Origin: Ferruginibacter sp. | Lineage (GTDB): Bacteria > Bacteroidota > Bacteroidia > Chitinophagales > Chitinophagaceae | NCBI GenBank assembly: GCA_017983695.1 | Contig: JAGOAX010000011.1 | Location: 1 to 64,000, forward strand | Length of the DNA: 64,000 nucleotides | Direction: 5' to 3' | Part shown: in pieces, positions 23,908 through 32,323 of the stretch | How the letters are laid out: every line of letters begins with the position of its first letter | How positions within the stretch are numbered: the first letter of the stretch is position 1 | Notes under the pieces: generated by a model | What the model saw: the letters and a program-made list of their open reading frames with translations, nothing else | What the model was told of the DNA's origin: nothing | Databases searched by the model: none | Position numbers and translations under genes: made by a program

Positions 23908-24456
23908 ATGAACTGGAAATTATTATCCTCAAAATACATCAGCAAGCACATTTATTTTACTGCACGGGAAGACCGCTGTGAAAGGCCCGACGGGCATATT
24001 GTAGATCCTTATTTTGTAGTGGAGCTACCCTCCAGTGCCTGTGCAATGGCGATTACAGAAGATAACGAAGTGGTTATGGTTAATCAATACCGTCATGCAG
24101 TTGGAGAAACTATACTGGAAATTCCGGGAGGATTTATTGACGAAGGAGAAGATATGGAAAAAGCCATTGCCCGTGAATTACAGGAAGAGACAGGATATGA
24201 ATTTACAAAATTTGATTACCTGGGAAAGATTGCTGCCAACCCGGGACTGCTGGATAATTACACACATTTGTTTTTAGCAAGAGGCGGAAAGAAAACAGGG
24301 GTACAGCAATTAGATCATAATGAAGATATTGAAGCGATAACTATACCTCTTGAAGAAATGAGGCGTATGTTACAACAGAATGAAATAAAGCAATCCTTAC
24401 ACATGGCTTGTGTATTTTATGCTTTTCAAAAACTGGATGAAGAGAAAGGCAAATAA
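23908..24456 (+). CDS. Nudix hydrolase, ADP-ribose pyrophosphatase-like
   Basis: The 182-aa protein carries a complete Nudix box, GGFIDEGEDMEKAIARELQ followed by EETGY, fitting G-x5-E-x7-R-E-U-x-E-E-x-G-U. The upstream VVMVNQYRHAVGETILEIPGG block is typical of ADP-sugar pyrophosphatases (NudF/TrgB-like). It would hydrolyse ADP-ribose or a similar nucleotide sugar. It ends 33 bp before the convergent folC stop. The exact substrate is uncertain. Confidence 0.92.
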   Translation: MNWKLLSSKYISKHIYFTAREDRCERPDGHIVDPYFVVELPSSACAMAITEDNEVVMVNQYRHAVGETILEIPGGFIDEGEDMEKAIARELQEETGYEFTKFDYLGKIAANPGLLDNYTHLFLARGGKKTGVQQLDHNEDIEAITIPLEEMRRMLQQNEIKQSLHMACVFYAFQKLDEEKGK

Positions 24457-24489
24457 TGAACAGTCAACAAGGAATCTTTATGCTTCACA

Positions 24490-25794
24490 TCAGCCAGTAG
24501 TAAATTCTACTTCGCCAACTAAAAATACACTACCACAAACAATAATTAAATCTGTTGTTGCTGCTTTTTGTTTTGCAGCAGCAATGGCTTCATTTACGTC
24601 ATCAAAACAATTGCCCTGTAAATTATATGCAGCAGCTTTACTTTGTAATTCCGTTGCTGGCAATGCCCGTGGAATATGTGCGTTGGTAAAATAGTAAACA
24701 GCATCGGCAGGTAACAGCGACAAAACCTTGCTTACCTCTTTATCTTTTACCATACCAATTACAAAATGGATTTTTGCATTTTTATTATTGATCAACGCCA
24801 ATTGACCAATGATTTGTTTAATCCCATCTTCATTATGTGCAACATCCAATACAATAGCCGGCTGTTGTGCAATAATATCCCAGCGGCCATGCAGCCCGGT
24901 AAGTTTTTTTGTATTGGCCAATGCAAATTTTTCAGCTTCATTTTTTATAGTAAAGCCCTGCCGCATTAAAATACCTTCGGCACATAAAACGGTACGCAGG
25001 TTTTTGGTTTGATATAAACCATTCAGGTCGAGTATAAAATTTTCGGCGATATTATGTTCAATATTTTTTACAGTACAATGTAATGCAGTAGCGGTGGCGA
25101 TTATATCTGTTACAGTATATTCATCAGATGCAAAATAAATTTTACTGTTACATTCATTGGCTTTGCTGATAAAGATATTTTTTGTTTGCGGCAGATATTC
25201 TCCAATTACAACAGGTACACCAGGTTTAATAATGCCTGCTTTTTCTGCTGCAATTTCTTCCAGTGTATCTCCCAAAATATTCATATGGTCGTAACCAATA
25301 TTGGTAATAATGGAAACAAGAGGAGTGATGATATTGGTACTGTCGAGCCGGCCACCCAAACCTGTTTCAATAACGGCAATATCAACTTTTTGCAAGGCAA
25401 AATAATCAAATGCCATTGCTACAGTTAATTCAAAAAAAGAAGGCTGTATTTTTTCAGATAGTGTTTTGGTCCGTTGAGTAAATTCAATTACAAAATTTTC
25501 GGTGATCATTTCACCATTTACTTTTATCCGCTCCCTGAAATCTTTTAAGTGCGGAGAAGTGTATAAGCCTGTTTTATATCCTGCCTGTTGTAATATAGCA
25601 GCCAACATGTGGCTGGTACTGCCTTTACCATTGGTGCCGGCAATATGTATGCTTTTAAATTTGTTTTGAGGATTGCCTAATGCACTGCATAACTCTATTG
25701 TATTGTGCAGGTCTTTTTTATATGCTGCTGCGCCAATACGGCTGAACATGGGCAGTTGCTGGTAGAGATAATCAATCGTTTGCTGGTAAGTCAT
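24490..25794 (-). CDS. folC: Bifunctional folylpolyglutamate/dihydrofolate synthase
   Basis: The 434-aa protein has the Mur-ligase-type ATP loop HIAGTNGKGSTSHML, the YTSPHLKDFRERI folate motif, ETGLGGRLDSTN and the LDVAHNEDGI segment near residue 320. It adds glutamate to dihydropteroate or folates. A -7 box stands 36 bp upstream. The length and motif order are normal. It is in the same orientation as the TonB-type gene upstream but 124 bp apart with its own promoter. Confidence 0.95.
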   Translation of the reverse strand: MTYQQTIDYLYQQLPMFSRIGAAAYKKDLHNTIELCSALGNPQNKFKSIHIAGTNGKGSTSHMLAAILQQAGYKTGLYTSPHLKDFRERIKVNGEMITENFVIEFTQRTKTLSEKIQPSFFELTVAMAFDYFALQKVDIAVIETGLGGRLDSTNIITPLVSIITNIGYDHMNILGDTLEEIAAEKAGIIKPGVPVVIGEYLPQTKNIFISKANECNSKIYFASDEYTVTDIIATATALHCTVKNIEHNIAENFILDLNGLYQTKNLRTVLCAEGILMRQGFTIKNEAEKFALANTKKLTGLHGRWDIIAQQPAIVLDVAHNEDGIKQIIGQLALINNKNAKIHFVIGMVKDKEVSKVLSLLPADAVYYFTNAHIPRALPATELQSKAAAYNLQGNCFDDVNEAIAAAKQKAATTDLIIVCGSVFLVGEVEFTTG

Positions 25795-25829
25795 TTAATA
25801 AACAGTGTACAAGGGTTGCTTTATAACAG

Positions 25830-25837
25830 CAAATGTA
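25830..25837 (-). promoter_or_regulatory. -7 box of folC
   Basis: On the minus strand TACATTTG fits TAnnTTTG, with a predicted start near 25823 and a leader of about 29 nt to folC. A good -33 box was not found. Confidence 0.45.
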
Positions 25838-25865
25838 GGTAAAGCTTAATAAAGATTTATTGTTG

Positions 25866-25880
25866 AAGAGTGCGACGCCA
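25866..25880. repeat. Dispersed intergenic element, copy 1
   Basis: AAGAGTGCGACGCCA differs at one base from the reverse complement of 31301-31315. Both copies are intergenic. A shorter TGCGACGC occurs at 27323-27330. Confidence 0.4.
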
Positions 25881-25918
25881 ATGAAGTTCAATCCGTGTTC
25901 AAATGCTGGAACAAAAAA

Positions 25919-26803
25919 TTACTGAACTCTGAAATTAAAAGGAACAGTTACAATCGATTCATGGTCTGATACATTGAATTTTATATTGGGCAAGTAACTC
26001 CTTATTGCAGTAGCATATCTTGAGTCGCTGCTGGTAGAGCCTTTGTCGAACGATACAAAAACACCTCTGCCATCCGGCGATACTTTAATAACAGCATTAA
26101 TGGTTGCCTTGGGTAGATCACCCATAAAAATATAATTGTTAACAATCGTTCTATCACCTTTTGATACCCTTAATGAGCCCCCAGCTGTTTTTCCACCAGG
26201 TGTATCACCATAACTATCCGGCTTGCCATTAGGACTGCCGGCATCGCCTTTACCACCAGGCTTATTGCCCTGGTAAGTGTAGCCATTATCTTCTGTTGCG
26301 CCATTTCCTTTTCCGTCTTTAGGCCCACCATAACCTGGAAGTTTTGGTTTTTGTGGTTTTGGTGCTGGCGCTACAACAGGATTAGGATTAGTATTTTTAA
26401 CTGTTGCTTCGCTTGGTTGCTTAGGCAGGGTAGTTGTTTTAGGAATTATTTTTGAAGGCTTTACTGCCGGCGCTGCATCTTCATCCTTACTGTCATCTTC
26501 CTGTGGATTTTCCGCCGGTGTATTATTGGCTGTTGCTGGTGCAGGCTGTTGTTGTTCTGCAGGTTCATCTCCCGGAGACTTATCACCTTTTATCAATGGC
26601 TGCACTTCACCAAAGCCCTCACTCAAATTGCCTAAATTAATTTCAATCAGGTCTTGTGCAACGGGTGGTGGTGTGGGCAGTATTGTCCAGGTCCAGAAAA
26701 TAGCAAGTAATAATAATACCGCTACAATTGCAGCAGTATAGGTAAATGCTTTCCGGTTTTTTTCGGCTTCAAATGATGCAGACATAGTGTTGTTATAATA
26801 CAT
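25919..26803 (-). CDS. TonB-like energy transducer protein with Pro/Gly-rich linker
   Basis: The protein of up to 294 aa has a short cytoplasmic N-terminus, one membrane helix (about 20-42, AAIVAVLLLLAIF) and a long periplasmic linker rich in Pro, Lys, Gly and acidic residues (about 60-215). It ends in a small C-terminal domain (PKATINAVIKVSPDG...VPFNFRVQ) resembling TonB. TonB carries proton-motive energy from ExbB/ExbD to outer-membrane receptors. An in-frame second ATG at 26785 (MSASFEAEK) is a possible start. ExbB/ExbD are not adjacent, so it is an orphan TonB. Confidence 0.72.
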   Translation of the reverse strand: MYYNNTMSASFEAEKNRKAFTYTAAIVAVLLLLAIFWTWTILPTPPPVAQDLIEINLGNLSEGFGEVQPLIKGDKSPGDEPAEQQQPAPATANNTPAENPQEDDSKDEDAAPAVKPSKIIPKTTTLPKQPSEATVKNTNPNPVVAPAPKPQKPKLPGYGGPKDGKGNGATEDNGYTYQGNKPGGKGDAGSPNGKPDSYGDTPGGKTAGGSLRVSKGDRTIVNNYIFMGDLPKATINAVIKVSPDGRGVFVSFDKGSTSSDSRYATAIRSYLPNIKFNVSDHESIVTVPFNFRVQ

Positions 26804-26922
26804 AGTAAAGATAAGTTGTTATTTGTAACGATGCAAAACCATACCAAATTCAATATGGGTTGTTAAAACTTTAACAAAATATCAGCTATTCCGGTAAGCT
26901 AAGGCAATAACATTTACTAAAT

Positions 26923-26947
26923 AAAAAAGCATGGCTACAAGCCATGC
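26923..26947 (-). terminator. Intrinsic terminator (minus strand)
   Basis: An 8-bp perfect stem, GCATGGCT/AGCCATGC (26929-26936 and 26940-26947), with a 3-nt loop. On the minus strand it is followed by six T residues (26928-26923). It ends the transcript of the 65-aa gene at 27000-27197. Confidence 0.8.
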
Positions 26948-26999
26948 ATGTTTCAAAACCTAAAAAAGAATTAGTATGTTATTTAAATAACAGTTGTAC

Positions 27000-27197
27000 T
27001 TAGCTAGACCACCTTCTCATCATTGAAGCAGTGGTTCTTTGTCTTTTTTGTGCGTTCCACAAATCCACCACACCAAATGAACGGTTGTTACCGTCGGTTT
27101 TTGCATCAACAGCAAGGGTCTCTTTTGTTTCTTTTAATAATTCTTTCAGGTCTTTTTTGTTGATTGGGGCACCAATGCCCATGACATCACTTTTCAT
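27000..27197 (-). CDS. Small hypothetical protein (65 aa)
   Basis: The 65-aa frame reads as a soluble basic protein: MKSDVMGIGAPINKKDLKEL, then KETKETLAVDAKTDGN, an SFGVVDLWNAQKR block and an Arg/Ser tail (MMRRWSS). No family is recognised. Gene status is supported by a well-formed promoter 133 bp upstream (TTTTG and TACCTTTG) and a strong terminator 53 bp downstream, both on the minus strand. The protein composition (charged, one Trp-containing motif) is not that of a random frame. It might be a small regulatory or ribosome-associated protein, but nothing shows this. Confidence 0.6.
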   Translation of the reverse strand: MKSDVMGIGAPINKKDLKELLKETKETLAVDAKTDGNNRSFGVVDLWNAQKRQRTTASMMRRWSS

Positions 27198-27329
27198 ATC
27201 TCTATTTTTAATTTACAAAATAATTTTCCGTCTAAATATCAGGCGTTATAAGTCTGGAAACGGATTTTCAGTAGCAAACAAATGGTTGTATTTAACCAGT
27301 TAATAGCGCAGTATTACTGAATTGCGACG

Positions 27330-27360
27330 CAAAGGTAAGCATGTTTAACTTGCTGCAAAA
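27330..27360 (-). promoter_or_regulatory. Bacteroidota-type promoter of the 65-aa gene
   Basis: On the minus strand a -33 element TTTTG (27360-27356) and a -7 box TACCTTTG (27337-27330) are 18 bp apart, close to the group consensus. The predicted start near 27323 gives a leader of about 125 nt. The 27198-27535 gap also contains the promoter at 27427 and no gene. Confidence 0.6.
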
Positions 27361-27426
27361 GCATTAAGCAAAACTATTGGCTTTTAAATTTTACTGTTTT
27401 GTTATGGCTAAGCAGGTTGTTCTGTT

Positions 27427-27434
27427 TATATTTG
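27427..27434 (+). promoter_or_regulatory. -7 box of the racemase gene
   Basis: TATATTTG fits TAnnTTTG; TTTTG at 27397-27401 is slightly far for a -33 element. The predicted leader to 27536 is about 95 nt. Confidence 0.4.
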
Positions 27435-27535
27435 TTTGCAGTTCAATAGTTTAGCCTTGATATAATACTTATGCCTAAACAAAGTATGAAGTGATTTATT
27501 AAAGAGATTTTAACAATTGCAAAACAAAAATGTAA

Positions 27536-28225
27536 ATGAAAACAATAGGAATAATTGGTGGACTTACCTGGTATTCTACTGTTGAGTACTATAAATTATT
27601 AAATGAAATGGTGAACGAAAGACTTGGTGGTGCACATGCTGCAAAAATTATTTTACACTCGGTTGATTTTGCAGAAATAAAAGTGTTGACAGAACAGCAA
27701 GACTGGAAAGGCATTGCAGAAATTATTTGCAAAGCTGCTAAGGGTGTTGAACTGGCTGGTGCAGATTGCTTATTGATTGGAGCCAATACCATGCATAATA
27801 TTGCAGATGAAGTAACGGCAGCAATAAATATTCCTGTAATACATATTGCAGAAGCTGTTGCAGGGGTTATTAAAAATAAGGGCTTAAAAAAAGTAGCGCT
27901 GCTGGGTACAAAATATACCATTCAGATGGATTTTTATAAAAAGAAACTGGCTGGTAAAAATATTGAAACAATAATACCCGGTTCAAGTGATATTGAATTC
28001 ATCAACAACTCAATTTACAATGAATTCAGCAAGGGGATATTTCTGCCCGAAACCAAACAGCAGTATTTACGTATAATTGATGACTTAATACAACAGGGTG
28101 CCGAAGGATTTATTTTAGGCTGTACCGAAATACCCATTTTAATAAAACAAGAAGATTGTACAGTACCTATTTTTGATACCGGGCTTATACATGCAACAGC
28201 AGCTGTGGATTTTGCGTTAGGTTGA
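27536..28225 (+). CDS. Aspartate/glutamate racemase family protein
   Basis: The 229-aa protein starts with MKTIGIIGGLTWYSTVEYY and has the two catalytic sites of the Asp/Glu racemase family. The first is GANTMH, with Thr85 where many members have Cys. The second is LGCTEIPIL, with Cys196. The same Thr/Cys pairing is known in YgeA, the L-Asp/L-Glu racemase of Escherichia coli, so this enzyme may also be stereo-selective. It stands alone, 7 bp from the convergent SulP gene end. Confidence 0.9.
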   Translation: MKTIGIIGGLTWYSTVEYYKLLNEMVNERLGGAHAAKIILHSVDFAEIKVLTEQQDWKGIAEIICKAAKGVELAGADCLLIGANTMHNIADEVTAAINIPVIHIAEAVAGVIKNKGLKKVALLGTKYTIQMDFYKKKLAGKNIETIIPGSSDIEFINNSIYNEFSKGIFLPETKQQYLRIIDDLIQQGAEGFILGCTEIPILIKQEDCTVPIFDTGLIHATAAVDFALG

Positions 28226-28232
28226 CACTTTA

Positions 28233-29771
28233 CTAATGTACCGCCGTTACATTTACTTTTTCAATGCCGTTAAGGTGTAATTCTATATGCCGGTCGTGAG
28301 CTTTGTTGGCATATTCACTTATTACTTCCAGGATATCATAATCAATAAAATTACAATCGCTGCCATCAATGGTAAGTACACTGTATTCCGGAATCTGGTC
28401 TAATGTTTTTTTAAGCTTTACTTTATTTAAAAAAGTAACGTTGCTGTTAAGCTTAATATAAAAGGTTTCTGTTTCATGCTTTTTTATTTTGGTGATCTTA
28501 TACTCTGCCTTAAAATTATTTCTTATAATAAAATAGATTGAAATAAGCAAACCAATGAGCACACCAATCAAAAGATCGGTGGCCAAAATAACTATAATGG
28601 TAAACATAAATGGTATAAACTGTTTCCAGCCAAGGCTCCACATATTGCGGAATAATTTTGGCTTGGTAAGATTATACCCGGTTACAAATAAAATTGCTGC
28701 TAACGAAGCATAGGGAATTGTGCTTAGTAAAAAAGGAATAAGTAATACCGACAGCAGTAAAAAAAGCCCGTGTGTAAAGGCAGAAAGTTTTGTTCTGCCG
28801 CCAGCATCAATATTGGCAGAACCTCTTACAACAACTGCAGTTAATGGAATAGCACCCAGTAAACCACAAGCTATATTACCAATACCTTGTGCCACCAGTT
28901 CCCGGTTTAGCGGGGTAATGCGGTTATGTTTGTCCAGCTTATCTACAGCTTCCACGCAAAGTAATGTTTCCAGAGTTGCCAAAAGCCCGATCAGTAAACC
29001 ATTTTTCCAAATCTCAACATTGCTGAATAATTTTGAAATTTCGGGAAAGGCAATATTGGAAAAAATACTGGAGGGAATGTTTACCAGTTGTGCCTGCTTT
29101 AAAGTATAAACAGATGCGACTTTGGTAAAAATAAGGTTAACAATAATGCCACAGACAACAGCTAATAAGGGTGCCGGAATTATTTTTAATTTTTTTGCAA
29201 AGGGTTGTTGCAGCAGGATCAATACAGCCAGCGACACCAGTGAAATTATTATGGAACCCATTGTAATTTCGTGGTTAAAATTTTTAAGGTTTGCAAAAAA
29301 ATTGTTGTCAGAAAACAGGTTCATAAAACCACTTCTCCAGAAATCAGGTTTATCGTAACCCAACGCAAAGGGGATTTGTTTGGAGATGAGTATGATACCA
29401 ATAGCAGCCAGCATGCCTTTTATAACTGAAGATGGAAAATAACTGGCAATAACGCCAAGTTTTAATAGGCCGAGTAATAACTGGAAAAGACCGGCAACAA
29501 TTACAGCCAGTAAAAATATTTTATAATCTCCAAGCGAAATTATTGCGGCACCAACCAAAGTGGTTAAACCTGCTGCCGGGCCAGATACACCAAGACTTGA
29601 ACCGCTAATTAATGAAACCACCAGCCCGCCGATAATACCCGATAATAATCCTGCATACAAAGGTGCTCCCGATGCCAGTGCTATACCTAAACATAGAGGT
29701 AATGCCACTAAAAAAACAGAAAGGCCTGCAGGCAGGTCATGCTTAAGCCATAATAGCCGGTAATATTTAAT
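28233..29771 (-). CDS. SulP family anion transporter with STAS domain; start codon unusual
   Basis: The protein has the SulP core: VALPLCLGIALASGAPLYAG, then GVSGPAAGLT, about ten to twelve further helices, and a C-terminal STAS domain (about the last 90 residues, LTIDGSDCNFIDYDILE). Family substrates are sulfate, bicarbonate and other anions. The conserved N-terminal segment LKHDLPAGLSVFLV lies in frame upstream of the first usual start (GTG 29708), back to a stop at 29814-29816, but that stretch has no ATG, GTG or TTG. An ATT at 29771-29769 (xKYYRLLWLKHDLP) is the best candidate start. Otherwise a point mutation or assembly error removed an ATG. Confidence 0.85.
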   Translation of the reverse strand: MKYYRLLWLKHDLPAGLSVFLVALPLCLGIALASGAPLYAGLLSGIIGGLVVSLISGSSLGVSGPAAGLTTLVGAAIISLGDYKIFLLAVIVAGLFQLLLGLLKLGVIASYFPSSVIKGMLAAIGIILISKQIPFALGYDKPDFWRSGFMNLFSDNNFFANLKNFNHEITMGSIIISLVSLAVLILLQQPFAKKLKIIPAPLLAVVCGIIVNLIFTKVASVYTLKQAQLVNIPSSIFSNIAFPEISKLFSNVEIWKNGLLIGLLATLETLLCVEAVDKLDKHNRITPLNRELVAQGIGNIACGLLGAIPLTAVVVRGSANIDAGGRTKLSAFTHGLFLLLSVLLIPFLLSTIPYASLAAILFVTGYNLTKPKLFRNMWSLGWKQFIPFMFTIIVILATDLLIGVLIGLLISIYFIIRNNFKAEYKITKIKKHETETFYIKLNSNVTFLNKVKLKKTLDQIPEYSVLTIDGSDCNFIDYDILEVISEYANKAHDRHIELHLNGIEKVNVTAVH

Positions 29772-29921
29772 TTTTCGTTTGATGAGAAAGAATTGTTGCT
29801 GTAAAGTTACGGATTATAAAATCTGGAGAGATTAAAGGGATATAGCAAACGATTTAATTAAGAAGAACTTTTGTTATGTCGACTACTTCTTTAGTAGAAA
29901 AAATATGCCTATAACAAAAAA

Positions 29922-29941
29922 TCCCGTCAATAAAGACGGGA
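29922..29941 (-). terminator. Intrinsic terminator of sucC (minus strand)
   Basis: Stem TCCCGTC/GACGGGA with a 6-nt loop; on the minus strand it is followed by TTTTTTG. It lies 39 bp after the sucC stop. Confidence 0.85.
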
Positions 29942-29979
29942 CTTTCAAATTGTATTAGTAGAATATTTCTCCGTGATGA

Positions 29980-31191
29980 TTATGCCACAGCTTTATTTAC
30001 CAGGGCAGCAGCTTCGCTTAATAAAATAGCGCTCTGTACTTTCAACCCGCTTTCGTCAATTAATTTTTTAGCAACATCTGCATTGGTACCCTGTAAACGC
30101 ACAATAATGGGGATGTTGATATTGCCAATACTTTGGTACGCATCAATAACACCCTGCGCCACACGGTCGCAACGAACAATACCACCAAAAATATTAATTA
30201 ATATAGCTTTTACTTTAGGGTCTTTTAAAATAATACGGAAACCGGCTTCCACTGTTTGTGCATTAGCTGTACCGCCAACATCCAAAAAGTTGGCAGGTTC
30301 GCCACCGCTTAATTGAATCATATCCATTGTTGCCATGGCAAGACCTGCGCCGTTAACCATACAACCCACGTTACCATCAAGCTTTACAAAGTTCAAATTA
30401 AATTTTCCTGCTTCCACTTCGGTAGGATCTTCTTCGCTGATATCTCTTAATGCAGCAACATCTGCATGGCGCATTAAAGCATTATCATCAATGCTCATTT
30501 TACAATCTACCGCAATAATTTTATCAGTACTGGTTTTAAACAACGGATTTATTTCCAGCATAGCACAATCAAGTCCAACATAAGCAGCATATAAATTGGT
30601 TACAAATTTTACACAGCTTTTAAAAGCTTCGCCGCTAAGGCCAAGGTTAAATGCAATTTTCCGTGCCTGGAAAGCCTGCAGCAATCCGCCCGGGTGTATC
30701 CACTCTTTAAATATTTTCTCAGGGGTATCATGTGCCACGTCTTCAATGTTCATACCACCTTCGGTACTGTACATAATTACGTTCTGCCCTTTTGTTCTGT
30801 CCAGTAAAATAGACAGGTAAAATTCTTTAACCGGGCTGGGGCCTTCAAAATAAACATCCTGTGCCACCAATACTTTGTTTACCAGTTTACCGGCAGGTCC
30901 GGTTTGTATAGTAACCAATGTGCCACCTAAAATATTCTGCGCTATAGTTTTTATATCTTCTGCATTTTTACCAACAGCTACACCACGTTGTTCGGTACCG
31001 GCAATTTTTCCTTTACCACGTCCGCCGGCATGTATCTGCGCCTTTACCACGGCAAATTTGCTGTCGTATTGGGTATGTATCTGGCGATAAGCTTCTTCTG
31101 CTTCGGTAGGAGTGTTGCAGGGGATGCCTTCCTGCACGGGAACATTGTATTTTTTTAATAATTCCTTGGCCTGGTATTCGTGAAGATTCAT
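29980..31191 (-). CDS. sucC: Succinate-CoA ligase, ADP-forming, beta subunit
   Basis: The 403-aa ATP-grasp protein begins MNLHEYQAKELLKKYNVPV and has VKAQIHAGGRGKGK, the LEINPLF metal-binding block and the C-terminal FVNIFGGIVRCD-type segment (here INIFGGIVRCD). It forms the ATP-binding half of the citric-acid-cycle enzyme making succinate and ATP. The alpha subunit (sucD) is not adjacent in this window. TATCTTCG on the minus strand (31216-31209) may be its -7 box. A terminator follows. Confidence 0.96.
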   Translation of the reverse strand: MNLHEYQAKELLKKYNVPVQEGIPCNTPTEAEEAYRQIHTQYDSKFAVVKAQIHAGGRGKGKIAGTEQRGVAVGKNAEDIKTIAQNILGGTLVTIQTGPAGKLVNKVLVAQDVYFEGPSPVKEFYLSILLDRTKGQNVIMYSTEGGMNIEDVAHDTPEKIFKEWIHPGGLLQAFQARKIAFNLGLSGEAFKSCVKFVTNLYAAYVGLDCAMLEINPLFKTSTDKIIAVDCKMSIDDNALMRHADVAALRDISEEDPTEVEAGKFNLNFVKLDGNVGCMVNGAGLAMATMDMIQLSGGEPANFLDVGGTANAQTVEAGFRIILKDPKVKAILINIFGGIVRCDRVAQGVIDAYQSIGNINIPIIVRLQGTNADVAKKLIDESGLKVQSAILLSEAAALVNKAVA

Positions 31192-31300
31192 AAATAAATT
31201 AGTTTTTGCGAAGATAATTAAAAAGAGCTTCGCCTTTTTAATTATGAGTTATGAATTATAAGTTTTTTTACCCGGCATTAGTAATTCTATTTGGCTGCGG

Positions 31301-31315
31301 TGGCGTCGCACACTT
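31301..31315. repeat. Dispersed intergenic element, copy 2 (inverted)
   Basis: TGGCGTCGCACACTT is the reverse complement of 25866-25880 with one change. It lies in the 31192-31460 gap, which otherwise contains the sucC leader and the promoter of the phosphorylase gene. Confidence 0.4.
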
Positions 31316-31426
31316 GTACCGCATACCATTTTTGAGCTTTTATCTTAGCAAAGCAGCTCCGGGTCATCACTCATAATTCAGTACTCATCACTCTTATTTT
31401 ACCTCTTTTCTAACACTATCTTATTG

Positions 31427-31434
31427 TACCTTTG
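31427..31434 (+). promoter_or_regulatory. -7 box of the purine nucleoside phosphorylase gene
   Basis: TACCTTTG, with TTTTC about 17 bp upstream as a weak -33 element. The predicted leader to 31461 is about 20 nt. Confidence 0.55.
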
Positions 31435-31460
31435 GCGCACCAAAAACGGGCAGTCAATTT

Positions 31461-32273
31461 ATGATGCAAAAAATTAATGAAGCAGTTACTTACATAAAAG
31501 AACAATATAATAAACAGCCACTGGCGGGCATTGTACTGGGCAGCGGGCTTGGTAGTTTTGTAAACGAGATACAGGTAGAAAAAGAAATTGCATACAGCAG
31601 CATTCCAAATTTTCCGGTGAGTACAGTGGCGGGGCATAGCGGTAAATTGGTATTTGGCCAATTGGGGGGTAAAACCGTGGTGGCAATGGCGGGACGCTTT
31701 CATTTTTACGAAGGGTACGATGCCCATGAAGTGGTATTCCCCATTAGGGTAATGAAGCTTTTGGGCATAAGCACCTTATTGATAAGTAATGCAGCCGGCA
31801 GCACCAATACGAGTTATGAAGTGGGAGACCTGATGATCATCAAAGACCATATCAGTTTTTTTCAGCCCAATCCTTTGATTGGAAAAAACATAACAGAATT
31901 TGGCCCACGCTTTCCGGATATGAGTGAGCCGTATAACAGGCATTTAATTACAAAAGCCAAAACAATTGCAGCAGCAGAAAATATTAAATTAAGAGAAGGC
32001 GTGTATTGTGGTGTAACCGGCCCCACTTTTGAAACCAGGGCAGAATACCAGATGATACTTACGCTTGGCGGCGACGCCGTAGGCATGAGCACAGTACCCG
32101 AAGTGATTGCAGCTGTACATATGGGCCTGCCTGTATTTGCAATAAGTGTAATAACAGATATTGGCCTTCGCACAGATGGTATCATTACCACACATGAAGA
32201 AGTGTTGCAGGCTGCAAAAGAAGCAGAACCAAAACTGGCACATATATTTACAGCGTTGGTGGCTGAGTTGTAA
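31461..32273 (+). CDS. Purine-nucleoside phosphorylase
   Basis: The 270-aa enzyme matches the trimeric PNP family: VLGSGLGSFV, VAGHSGKLVFG, AGRFHFYEGY, the LLISNAAGSTN base-site region and GVTGPTFETRAEY. It splits purine nucleosides with phosphate for salvage. It has its own promoter and is followed 50 bp later by a porin gene. Length and motifs are complete. Confidence 0.96.
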   Translation: MMQKINEAVTYIKEQYNKQPLAGIVLGSGLGSFVNEIQVEKEIAYSSIPNFPVSTVAGHSGKLVFGQLGGKTVVAMAGRFHFYEGYDAHEVVFPIRVMKLLGISTLLISNAAGSTNTSYEVGDLMIIKDHISFFQPNPLIGKNITEFGPRFPDMSEPYNRHLITKAKTIAAAENIKLREGVYCGVTGPTFETRAEYQMILTLGGDAVGMSTVPEVIAAVHMGLPVFAISVITDIGLRTDGIITTHEEVLQAAKEAEPKLAHIFTALVAEL

Positions 32274-32323
32274 GCGGATTTTTTGCATGCAGCGGTAAAT
32301 ATGTTCAGGTAATAAAACAAAAA

